DNA of 64,000 nucleotides, taken from positions 72,464,001 to 72,528,000 of the forward strand of contig NC_091262.1 in NCBI RefSeq assembly GCF_042477335.2, written 5' to 3'. Source of the stretch: Ovis canadensis (Eukaryota; Chordata; Mammalia; Artiodactyla; Bovidae). This document shows positions 41,901 through 50,869 of the stretch, piece by piece (position 1 is the first letter of the stretch; every line of letters begins with the position of its first letter). Position numbers and translations under genes: made by a program. Under the pieces are notes generated by a model. It worked only from the letters and a program-made list of their open reading frames with translations. It searched no databases and was not told the DNA's origin.

Positions 41901-43458
41901 GACCACTCCTTTGGTGCATATAATGTGCAAACAGAGGCCACTGGGGCAGAAATGATGACATTGCCACCCATCCTGTGCTCAGTGAGGCTCAGGGGAGGGG
42001 CGCCTTGTCGACAAGCAGCCACACAACCCAGAGGAGGCCGCCAGCATGCAGGCACACAGCTCTACACACAGACATCTGTCTGGCCTGGCTCAATGAAAGT
42101 CCTCCTCCCGGACATTGCAAGCCCCCTGGTGTCACCTTCCTGCTACAACGGTGGCCATGCAAAGCCAGTGCTCCCTGAGAAAGGCAGGATGGAAAGGACC
42201 TGGGATGAACCCCTCATCTGAGGTCAGCTTCTGCTGTTTACCCTGTGACCTTGATCTAGCCAATTTCTCTGAGCCTCACTTCTCTATAGGAGGTGGGAGA
42301 GTCTGCATTTTCTATACTGAGAATCCAAGGCCAAGGGATTTTGTCACTTGCCCCAGGTCACAGAAGTAGAGGGTGAAGGAGCAAAGATGCAACCTTAAAT
42401 ATCTCAGATGATCAGAAACCCAGAAGGTTCCCCAGGTCTGAATGTCAGAGGAGAGCTGTGTAGATATGCTTAGAAAACTAGCAGTAAGCCCTGCAGGCAC
42501 GCAGGGGCCCCAGGGCAGGGGCATCAAATGGACACATTGTCTGGCGCTGTGCCCGGTACATCCTACCTGTTCAATGCATGTTTCAATCTGTTTGTGAAAC
42601 CTGAGAACAACATGTTCCTAGGAAATCCCTTGGCATCAACTGGACACAGGCCCAGCAGGAAAGGAAGAGACAGGCGAAGAGACCCACGGCTCTGGAAGAG
42701 CAGAATGTTATCCAAGTACCTTTGAACAAGATGTAATCCACAAGAATTAATCTGGTGTCAGGATTAATCTCATCAAAGAGTTTGGGAAGTTTCCCCTGCG
42801 TCTCTTGGTTCACGTAATGATTCATGAGCCTTTTGGCCTGGGAAGTGTTGCGAAAATTCACAGTCACACACTCCATATCGAAATACCTCTTGGAGAGATT
42901 GAGGAAGGTCTCTCTGATGTCAAAGTCCTTGTGGATGAAGGCGAAACTCCCCTGGGCCAGGCCCAGCTCTGGGTTATGGGAGAGGCTCTCTCGTAGCCTC
43001 TTGAAGAGGGCAGGCAGGCGCGGTGTTCGGGTCTGGTTCACCGCGGGCCGGGTCTGGTTCCAGGCCTGCAAGAGGAGTCCCTCCAGCTGGGCTCTGCTGT
43101 GCCCCCTGGCCCCCAGAGTCAACGCAGCCATGGCCCAGGCCAGGCCGAGGGGGGAGAACACCACGTTGCCATCATGCTTCAGGGAGATCTTACGTAGCAG
43201 GCTGAACCCCAAGTTGGAGGCCTCCCTGGAGAACTGCTGCCCCTTGGCTGACAGCCAGGGGGAGTCTTCCTCCCCCTTCTCCTCATCTGGAGCCCATGGT
43301 CTCTCACTGGTCTGGCTGGTCTTGTTTTGGGCCCTGGGGGTCAGCAGAGTCTCCAGCCCTTCCTGGGCCTCTGGCGAGTGGGAAGCAAGGGTGGAACCAG
43401 GCGCCAGCCACGCCTGGGCCAGGAGGCAGGCCAGCGGGAGGCTCAGCACTACCCGCAT
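36134..43458 (-). CDS. SERPINA10: SERPINA10, protein Z-dependent protease inhibitor (ZPI), complete spliced CDS
   Basis: ZPI is a liver-secreted clade A serpin that inhibits factor Xa (with protein Z on phospholipid) and factor XIa. The coding exons, in transcript order, are 43458-42720, 40899-40626, 38315-38165 and 36325-36134. All have GT-AG borders, and the lengths (739, 274, 151, 192 nt) are typical for the family. They give 451 residues against about 444 in human. Visible: a signal peptide (MRVVLSLPLACLLAQAWLAP), a modestly acidic N-terminal extension (DEEKGEED), the serpin core, and a reactive loop EITAYYMPP with P1 Tyr415. Residues I recall as protein Z contacts in human (the LDKY motif, Asp in LED) are kept. 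Oddities are a 7-residue insertion carrying two NQT sequons and Tyr in place of Ser at P1'. It is convergent with PPP4R4, as in other mammals. Confidence 0.95.
36648..36802 (-). mobile_element. CHR-type tRNA SINE
   Basis: Antisense: TTTGGCTGTACCGGGTCTTA, GAGCAGGGATCGAACCCAAG, TGGACCACCAGGTAAGTC. Confidence 0.8.
37538..37675 (+). mobile_element. CHR-type tRNA SINE
   Basis: GGACTTCACTGGCAGTCAAG head, GGGTTCAATTCCTGGTCAGG, and a tail CCAAATAAATGAATAAAA. Confidence 0.75.
37886..38084 (+). mobile_element. Bov-tA SINE
   Basis: GGCTTCCCTTGTGGCTCAGC to GACTGAGTGACTTTCAC. TTTTCTACTACAA on both sides is a 13-bp target-site duplication. Confidence 0.94.
38165..38315 (-). CDS. SERPINA10: SERPINA10 coding exon (MEVFFPKFKLD... 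to LKVSK)
   Basis: 151 nt. The acceptor is TGTATCACAG and the donor AAG|GTAAGT. It encodes KMEVFFPKFKLDQKYKMHEL, then LPWADLRDLTVTERNLKVSK, the segment before the hinge. ZPI-specific text. Confidence 0.94.
38580..38660 (+). mobile_element. Bov-A2 SINE tail fragment
   Basis: GGCCTGATGGGCTGCTGTCT to GACTGAAGTGACTTAGCAG. Only the 3' end remains. Confidence 0.8.
38869..38919. repeat. (TC)n microsatellite
   Basis: 51 bp of uninterrupted CT dinucleotides. Confidence 0.97.
39560..40430 (+). mobile_element. L2 LINE relic
   Basis: GACTCCAGTGGCTTCTCATC, CTTCATCTTAAGTGTTTGCT, and the tail AACGTGAGCTCCATGAGGAG fit the L2 3' end. Open frames here are chance. Confidence 0.6.
40626..40899 (-). CDS. SERPINA10: SERPINA10 coding exon (KWLIPFDPALTEMD... 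to NMKTR)
   Basis: 274 nt. The acceptor is CCTGTTCAG and the donor AG|GTACGG. It encodes KWLIPFDPALTEMDTFYLDK, VPMMYRSGKFASTFDKNF, GNASMLVVLMGRIGDHL and TLEDYLTTDLVDTWLRNM. The LDKY and LED motifs correspond to the protein Z-binding residues I recall for human ZPI. The NAS sequon in GNASML is the usual serpin site. Confidence 0.95.
41058..41182 (+). mobile_element. Bov-A SINE fragment
   Basis: GGCAACCCACTCCAATATTC to GTTGGACATGAGTAAAGTGG. Confidence 0.85.
41262..41430 (+). mobile_element. CHR-type tRNA SINE with internal duplication
   Basis: GGACCTCCCTTGTCCTGTGG head. CCAATGCAGGGGACA occurs twice (about 41298 and 41331), a local duplication around the B box. Confidence 0.75.
41432..41625 (-). 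mobile_element. Bov-tA SINE
   Basis: Antisense: GTGGTGAAAGTCGCTCAGTC to ACTGAGCCATAAGAGAAGCC. Its head directly abuts the (CA)n run. Confidence 0.92.
41628..41671. repeat. (CA)n microsatellite
   Basis: 44 bp of CA repeats with one CG interruption. Confidence 0.97.
42720..43458 (-). CDS. SERPINA10: SERPINA10 first coding exon (signal peptide to LVDYILFK)
   Basis: 739 nt from ATG at 43458-43456 to the donor AAAG|GTACTT. The ATG is followed directly by a typical signal peptide. An acceptor (CTTTTCTCCCAAG) about 37 bp upstream puts the exon start near 43495. It encodes an N-terminal extension with NKTS, then the serpin core (FSLLRKISLKHDGNVVFSP, QGSFAFIHKDFDIRETF, FRNTSQAKRLMNHYV, KLPKLFDEINPDTRLI). 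Residues 134-147 read NQTRPAVNQTRTPR, a duplicated block absent from the human protein as I know it. Confidence 0.95.
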
Positions 43459-45054
43459 CGGGGCAGCGTGGAGGCCCAGTCAGCAGCAAGCCTTCCTTGG
43501 GAGAAAAGAAGGCAGAGATTGTGCTTAATGTCTGATGCCCACCTCCTCCCTGGGTCCTGGTATAGCTCCTCCGGTGACCCTGCTTCTTTCCTGGGGGGTC
43601 AGGGCTTATGCCCCCGAGGCAGGCCTGGGGAGACCCTGAGCAATTAGGGTCACATTTGTTACCTGAGTCGGTGGGAGGGGAGATATCTTATTTCATGGAG
43701 AGAAACCTCCTCTCGTTTCCATCAGGGATCAGGCTGCCCCAGCTGTCCTCACCCATCCCAGTTCCTCCCAGGGGAATGGCAGGCAGCCAAGAAGGGAAGG
43801 GATGTGAGGGAATGCGATGTGGGTCCTTGGCCTCACTGGGTGCTGGTCACAGCAGCGCCGGGAACTGGGAGGTCTTCCTAGAGCTTTCCCTGTCTGCTTG
43901 CTTCATTCGCTGTCCTGGATCGCTGGGCAATAGGGCAGCCTGTTCAAGCTGGGCTGTGGGGACTTGGACCTTGGCCTTTGGCTGGGGACTTAGAGGGTCT
44001 GGGGGGCCATGGGGCAAGGATGAATGCTGAGTTTGCCTGATTCTGCAATAGACCCCCCGTGCCTCCCCTACAGCGTTCGGCCCAGCCCTGGGACCCAGTC
44101 ACAGAGCTCCTCTCAGGACTTCCTGCCTTCACTCTCTCCAGAGCCCCCCAGGATAGGAACGGATGATGAGCCAATTCAAACCACTCGGGCCCGGGCTAAA
44201 CTCTGCTTGGACTGTCTCACCTAACCCTCAACCTGTGAAGTGCGTCCTCTCGCCCACTCTGAGGCTGCCTGTTCTAGCGGAGCCAGCCCTCCAGCTTGGG
44301 CAGTGGGTCTCCATACACCACACTCCCCACCACTGCCCCCTCTCTGGCCTCCCTCTCATCCTTGGGCACAGAGCCTAGCTCCCGATCACCTGGAGTTTCC
44401 ATCTGAATAAACCCCCATGGGCACACGGGGCTCCTGGTGTTGACACCACCAGAGGCTGGCTTGGAAGGTCACTGAGATGCACCCTCGCTCTCTTCTGAAC
44501 CCACTGCCCCAGGAGGGCTTGGGTGGGGCAGGACCACTCAGCACAGGGCACACAGGCCAAGGGAGGCCACAGGCCTCACAGAGTTTCTATCAGCAGAGAC
44601 CTTCACTCAGCCAGGCCACCTGAAGCAAAATGTGCTGGCGGGGTGAGGTTCCCCGGCCTCTTGTGGACGCAGAGGCCTGTGTCCTCGCTGAGCTGGCTAC
44701 AAGATGACCCCTGGCTCCGGGACTTAGCACATTGCTTTGGCTTTTGCTAAACAGTGTCATAGGATCCAGGGCCTCGTTCTTTCCATTGCTTGAGTGGCAT
44801 GACCTTACTCAGCGAAATACTCCTCTGTTTTCTGTGAGCACTTAGGAAGCTTTGCCCAGTTCTAAATGGCAAGCCTGCACTCTAAAGGTAATTCCAGCAT
44901 TAAATGTGCTGGGTAAAGACCTGCTGGAGTGTACCAAATGTACCCAGATTCATGCCTTCATTATATCACAGGCTTTAGTACCCCTTTGTAAATTAATCCC
45001 ACAGCGATACTCTCAAATTCAGAGTCACTTCTGTCTGTGATGGTTTCCACAGAC

Positions 45055-45150
45055 TGGTGCTAGTAGTAAAGAATCTGCCTGCCAATGTAGGAGATGCTGG
45101 TTTGATCCCTGGGTTGTGAAGATCCCCCTGAAGAAGGAGATGGCAGAGTG
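45055..45150 (+). mobile_element. Bov-tA head fragment
   Basis: GTAGTAAAGAATCTGCCTGC and GATCCCTGGGTTGTGAAGAT, with the 3' half missing. Confidence 0.75.
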
Positions 45151-45471
45151 GGTTCTCACACATTCCCACTCATCTCAGTATTCATAATCAGCAGGAAGAA
45201 GAGTTCCACATACCTTAGTAACAGCAAACTACCCACCACTTGGTTCCGACAAGAAATTGCCATAACTCTGAACTCTCATTCTCCTCCAATGAGCTTTTGT
45301 TCAAAGCAACCCTCCCCAGCTTCCTCCCAGAAGCTAAGAAAAGCCAGCCTGCCTTTGTCTCTCTGAGAATTGTCTATGGTTTGCCAGTTTGTCCCAAATT
45401 GCAAGTCCTCTGCTATTCCTGAACCTGTTCATCTTCACTTCATTGTAGTTGCCATTAATTTTGTTTAAGGG

Positions 45472-45686
45472 GCTTCCCGGGTGGCTCAGATGGTAAAGAA
45501 TCGGCCTGCAGTGTGGGAGACCCAGGTTCAATGCCTGGGTCAGGAAGATCCCCTGGAGAAGAAAATGGCTACTCACTCCAGTATTCTTGCCTGGAGAATC
45601 CCATGAATCGAGGAGCCTGGCAGGCTACAGTCCATGGGGTTGCAAAGAGTCAGACACAACTGAGTGACTAACACTTTCACTTTCTA
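45472..45686 (+). mobile_element. Bov-tA SINE
   Basis: GGGCTTCCCGGGTGGCTCAG to CACAACTGAGTGACTAACAC. Confidence 0.93.
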
Positions 45687-46005
45687 AGGGGCTTCCCAGG
45701 TGGCTCAGTGGTAAAGAATCCGCCTCCCAATGCAGGAGACACAGGTTCAATCCCTGCTCTGGGAAGATCCCATATGCCATGGAGCAAAGCCCATGAGCCA
45801 CAGCTACTGAGCCCACGTACTGCAACTACTGAAGCCTGCCCGTCTGGAGCCCATACCCCGCATGAGAAGCCACTGCAATGAGACATCCATGGACTGCAAA
45901 CTCGAGAGTAGCCCCTGGTTGCCACAACTAGACAAAAATCCGTGCAGCAATGAAGACCCAGCACAGCCAAAAATAAATAAATTAAATTAAAAGACATTTT
46001 TTTTA
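45687..46005 (+). mobile_element. CHR-type SINE with long tail
   Basis: GGGGCTTCCCAGGTGGCTCA head, then GCCCACGTACTGCAACTACT and AGCCACTGCAATGAGACATC, ending in AAATAAATAAATTAAATTAA. Directly follows the previous SINE. Confidence 0.85.
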
Positions 46006-46455
46006 AGGATGACACAGAGATATGGCACTCTAGAACCTGAGTAGTAATAAACCCACCACTCACACACCACTTCTCAGCCCTGAATGCACCTGGAGCTGCA
46101 AACCCACCCCCAAATCTGGAAGCAGCAGGAACTCACTTGCTCGGGCAGACAGGTCTCTGAGAAGAAGGCCAGGGAGCTATGTGGGGCTTGCATGGAGTGT
46201 TGTGGGCATGACATCTCAAGCCTTCAAAGCCTCTTCCACTGGCCTCCTCTCTGCGGAGGAAGCTTCCTGTGTCTACAACAAGCCTCTTACCACCCCCACC
46301 TCCTTGCCCGCCCTATCCAGTCCGGGAATGAGGGATCAGCGCTGCCCAGGTTGCCACCCCCTCCCCTGGGAACCCACCCAGAGAGGACAGGTCTTCTCTC
46401 CCTATTCTTCATTAGGCAGACACTGTGAAGCCTCCCTTTGATCCACTGTTCTTAC

Positions 46456-46535
46456 CAGTGAGAGGCCACCTGGTGCCTGGGAAGGTCCTTCATTCAGGGC
46501 AAAGACAGAAGGTTAGGGCTTGTAGCTGGAAGCTT
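46456..46535 (-). other. SERPINA10: Candidate SERPINA10 noncoding exon 1
   Basis: On the minus strand a good donor (CTCTCACTG|GTAAGA) ends at 46456, just downstream of the promoter-like sites at 46538-46598. ZPI genes begin with a noncoding exon, so this fits, but the transcript start is a guess. Confidence 0.35.
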
Positions 46536-46537
46536 GC

Positions 46538-46598
46538 AGTAAATATTTGCTATTCCAAAGTGTGACCCCCCTGCCCCCGGGGGCTGTTACTGATTAAC
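46538..46598 (-). promoter_or_regulatory. SERPINA10: Candidate liver promoter of SERPINA10 (HNF1, FOXA and HNF4-like sites)
   Basis: GTTACTGATTAAC at 46586-46598 matches the HNF1 consensus GTTAATNATTAAC except at one base. The minus strand also shows TATTTAC (FOXA type) at 46545-46539 and GGTCACACTTTGGA (HNF4 DR1-like) just downstream of the HNF1 site. Such clusters are typical of liver serpin promoters. Function is inferred from motif and position only. Confidence 0.4.
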
Positions 46599-46934
46599 AT
46601 TCTGCTTGGAGATGGTGGTGTTTCTGGGAAAGCCAAGATGGAGAGAAAAGCTTCCCATAATCCCCTGTAATCCTGCACTCCTGACTCGGGCAATTCCTCC
46701 ATGAGAGCCTCTGCTTCTCAACCCAGGCAGCACCCTAGTGAGATCCAGCTCCTCTTGGGACATAGTTGCTGCAGGTGCTGAACACCTCGCAGGAAGGAAG
46801 GGCTGGATCCCATGGAGGCCTCCTGGGTCCCCAACTCAAAGCTGGGCTCCGTGTGAGGAGGGAAGACAGAAATGAATAAGGCCTGCCCCCAGCACCTCCC
46901 AGGGAACTTTTCAGTCCACTGGGAGAGCTGTCGT

Positions 46935-47152
46935 TGTTTAGTTGCTAAGTTGTGTCCAACTCTTTGTGACCCCATGGATTGTAGCCCACCAGCCTCCTCC
47001 GTCCATGGGGATTCTCCAGGCAAGAATACTGGAATGGGTTACCATTTCCTTCTCCAAGGGACCTTCCCCACCCAGGGACTGAACCCACGTCTGTTCCATA
47101 TCCTGCACTGGCAGGCAGATTCTTTACCACTGTGCCACCTGAGAAGCCCCCC
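46935..47152 (-). mobile_element. Bov-tA SINE
   Basis: Antisense: TTTAGTTGCTAAGTTGTGTC to CACTGTGCCACCTGAGAAGC. Confidence 0.92.
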
Positions 47153-48654
47153 GTGCCCTCCCCACCCCCCGCAGTGGGAGAGACAGACCCTTTAATCACC
47201 ACCAGCCATAAAGAGCCTATTTCAAGGTTAATTCTCTGCTTCACCAGGTCAATGGACTTCTAAGACTAAAATCCTCAAACTGTTAGACTGTTAGACTGTT
47301 GGACTCTTTTTGATAATATAAATATTTTATGTGCCCTTCACTACTCTGAAGTGAAATTTGTAGTTAATAGAATCTACCCACAACATTTAAAAAATAATAA
47401 TAATGCTTTATAATATGGAGGGGAAAAGGAAACTGTGAGAAGATAACGTTTCTTTAAGTATGCTCTGCCCTGACTACACTAGAAGCGGCAGCGATACTGT
47501 CAGATGCGGGACCAGGTGGGAGCGCTCTCTGCTGCGCACCTGTCGTATTGGCCCTTCCATGCCGCAGCCACGGTCACTACCAGCTATGCGGCTTTCTGCA
47601 ATGGTGAGTCACGTTCAGTTCCTCCAAAACAACATACAAATCTTCCTCTGATTTATTTTCATAGGCAATTCCTTGGGAATTAAAAATTGGTGGTGGGGGG
47701 GGGATGGTGTTTTTAGCTGAGCTAAAATACCTGTGGCCCTGTGAGAGTCTGGGCTCAGATCATTTATTAATGGGTTTTCAAATGTTCCATCCATGTGGAC
47801 TTGCGGCGGGACATTGCAGTCACGTGACGCCACTTCATTGTGGGGGACAGGTCTGTGCGTTTCCAGTATATCTGGCATGTCTGGCCCGCACTCATGGAAG
47901 CCCAATAACGCTGCTCCAAATGGTTGTGGAAATCAGAAGTGCCCCCAGCAAGTTTCCAGAGTGTTCCTCTGGGGAAATACTTGCTCTGTTGAGAATGGCT
48001 GCCTGAAGAGGCCAAAGTGAAGGGTGCAGGCAGATGAGGCTGGGCCAGGGTTCTAGGCTCAGCACAGGAGCCAGCCTCTCCTTCCGGCCCCTGGAGTTCT
48101 GCAGCTGAGGGGCGGCTGGCAACCAGGAGGCAAGGTCTGCTTCCTGCTGGGGGTGACGGGCTTCTGCTTGGGGCAAACGCCTGGGAGGAACTAGTGAGCA
48201 TGGAGGGTGTGGAGCACAGCGCTCACAGGGGATTCAGAGGTGCCATAAAAGTCATCATGGGGCATTTGACCATTTGGGAGTCTTAAAACTTCTGCGGGAA
48301 TTTCAGAAACGGATCTTTATAAGGAAGGCAGCAGAATGTATTGGAAAGAGTGTAAAGGCCTCTGTCAGACTCCCTGGGCTTGAATCTCAAGTCTTCCAAA
48401 TTCCTGGCTGCTGGACATCAGGAATGTAACCTAACTTCTGTGAACTTGCTTTTCCTTCTCCATAAAGTAGCCAAAACTGTGCCCCTGACCCATGAATATC
48501 TCAGCAGCACCCAGGAACCAGGAAGTCTATGGGCAACATTGCTTCTAAGGTGGTGGGTCCCAACCCCCAGGAAGGGTGGCCCGCAAGTTCTCCACCTTTA
48601 GCAAAGATGAGTCCTGCACTGCTCCCAGCAGGTCAAGGTCAACACTTGCCCCAG

Positions 48655-48830
48655 TAAGTGTGAGCTCTTTCACCAGCTGTGTGGCCCTGAACAAGCTCCT
48701 TAACCTCTTCTTGCCTCAGTTTCCTGATCTGTAAAGTGTGACTCCCCGGGCTGAGCTGTTAGGACTGCGGTGAGGCTTAAATAAAGCAGTGCCTGTAAAG
48801 AGCTTTCTACCTGGTAGGAAGAGCTGATGA
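48655..48830 (+). mobile_element. MIR SINE
   Basis: CAGCTGTGTGGCCCTGAACA and TTGCCTCAGTTTCCTGATCT are the MIR core. Confidence 0.8.
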
Positions 48831-48939
48831 ATGGTATTTGTGGTATAATTTCAGAGCCAGAATGAACTTCAGCGGCAAGCCCAGACCCTGGATTTGGACT
48901 TGACAGAGAAGATGTTGGGGGGGGGCAGGGAGGTCAATG

Positions 48940-49135
48940 TTAGTCGCTCAGTGGTGTCTGACTCTTTGTGACCCCCATGGACTATAGCCCGCCAGGCTCC
49001 TCAATCTATAGGATTCTGCAGGCAAGAATACTGGAGTGGGTAGCCATTCCCTTCTCCACCCAGGGATCACACCTGGGTCTCCTGCATTGCAGGTAGATTC
49101 TTTACCCTCTGGTAGAGACACTAGGGAAGGCAGAA
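48940..49135 (-). mobile_element. Bov-tA SINE
   Basis: Antisense: TTAGTCGCTCAGTGGTGTCT to GGTCTCCTGCATTGCAGGTA. Confidence 0.9.
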
Positions 49136-50319
49136 AATGCGCACCCATACTCCTTAAGGCCCTTCCTGCCTGTGGTGGTGCCGGAATACAGCCAGGCCAC
49201 CTGATTTCCCATCTGCATTTCATTCACCAGCTTCTGCAGAGAGAGACTGGGAAACATCTGATGGGAAGGTGTGTGGTGATCAGAATCAACTCAGAGGAGA
49301 AAGTACAGTCATTCCGGGAACAGCTCAGTAGGCAGGCAGCATAGTGCTTCTGGGACCCACTCTGGAGGGCGAGATCCAGGGGCTTCTAAAGCAAATGTGT
49401 CCTAGGGCCCAAGGGGCTGAATGTCTGAAAAACAACCAGAGCCAGGTATTGCCAGAATCAGGCTTCAGGAACCAGTGAATCGCAGTTAGTCCGCTCAGTG
49501 TGGATCAGGTCAAGAGGAAAGCTTGGGCGAGTGTGGGGCACAGAGATAGAAAACAAAAAGTTTCCGAAATCCTTGCGACACACAGATGTGTGGGGCAAAT
49601 GGTTCACTGTTTGCAAAGCAGCCTCTCTTTCCCTCCCCAGTGGCCTTCTGTCTCCCTGCTTCTGCACCAGGCTGCCTCCACCCTGCCTCCCCCGGCTCCA
49701 GGGACACCTAACAAGATGGCAGATTCATCCTCTGTCCCCAGTGCTAGAAAGCTGATGGTCCAGGCAAGTGTGCTACTGTGATCAGCAAGGTGGGTTTAAC
49801 TTCCGGGTAATTAGGGGCTTGCCTGGATAGCACCTACATCTGCCTAGCATGACAGGTTAACTAACCTAGCTTTCTTTCCTTGAGATGGGCTTTCTCTTTG
49901 GTTCAGGGAAAAGGACATCGGAGTCAGAGGGACATGGTAGTAAGTTTTCCTTAGTATAAAGAAACATGATCAGAGAGGTCAATAAACTTGTTCAAGAACA
50001 CAGAGCTTGAATTGGAACCCAGACCTCTGGATTCCAACACAGCTAACCAGTACAGCCACCTAGTGTGACAACAGGTTTTCACTGAGATGGTCCTTCTACC
50101 TGGGAGATCACGTCCTTTCCCTTTTTGTTTTGTGCTGGGGTTCATTAGTCATTTGTTTCAGTTTTTAAAAAATTATCTTTAAATAATTTCAAACTTTAAA
50201 GTTGCAAGGATAGTTACAAAGAACTTCTGTTACGCTTTACCCAGGTTCACTAATTTTAAAACATTTTCCACATGTTTTACCATTCTCTTCTTTTTATACA
50301 TAGTAGCTTCAGGTATCAG

Positions 50320-50545
50320 AGAAGGCGATGGCACCCCACTCCAGTACTCTTGCCTGGAAAACCCCATGGGGTCGTGAAGAGTCAGACATGACTGAGCGAT
50401 TTCACTTTCACTTTTCACTTTCCTGCATTGGAGAAGGAAATGGCAACCCACCCCAGTGTTCTTGCCTGGAGAATCCCAGGACAGGGGAGCCTGGTGGGCT
50501 GCTGTCTATGGGGTTGCACAGAGTCAGACACGACTGAAGCAACTT

Positions 50546-50589
<44 letters not shown>
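50320..50589 (+). mobile_element. Bov-A2 SINE with expanded (CAG)14 tail
   Basis: Two Bov-A monomers ending GACTGAAGCAACTTAGCAG, then 14 CAG units at 50548-50589. AGCTTCAGGTAT on both sides is the target-site duplication. Confidence 0.94.
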
Positions 50590-50590
<1 letters not shown>

Positions 50591-50869
50591 TTCAGGTATT
50601 GTGACCATATTAAATTTCCTGGATTTGAGAATTTGATACTACTTACAGAAGAGAATACTCTTGTTCTTGGGGTCACCTTATCATCTCCAGCGGTTCATCA
50701 TAAGGCAGTGTGTGTGCACGGACATGCGTATACACGCCTTGCGCCTGCTAGTAGCTGATGAAGCGTATTGTCCAACTAGTATGTTGAAAAGCTCCTTGGA
50801 CTGATTCTTCTTCTCCCCTTTAATGTAGTTATATTATCTGTTTGAAATATGTTTGAGTTCACTTGTTTT

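Larger units (their letters stand above)
40900..42719 (-). other. SERPINA10 intron 2
   Basis: Three SINEs, a (CA)n run (listed) and MIR-like text at about 42215-42390. No exon seen. Confidence 0.5.
43459..46455 (-). other. SERPINA10: Probable SERPINA10 intron 1
   Basis: 43500-45050 is GC-richer unique DNA with no recognised exon. Three SINE copies occupy 45055-46005 (listed). If the noncoding exon at about 46456 is right, this is intron 1. Otherwise it is 5' flank. Confidence 0.4.

Noticed and set aside
42824-43528. 234-residue plus-strand open frame
   Set aside because: It lies antisense over SERPINA10 exon 2 and its upstream region. It is a shadow of a GC-rich real exon and has no recognisable domain.
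47279-47304. GTTAGACTGTTAGACTGTTGGAC short 9-bp tandem
   Set aside because: Three imperfect units only. Simple sequence with no context suggesting function.
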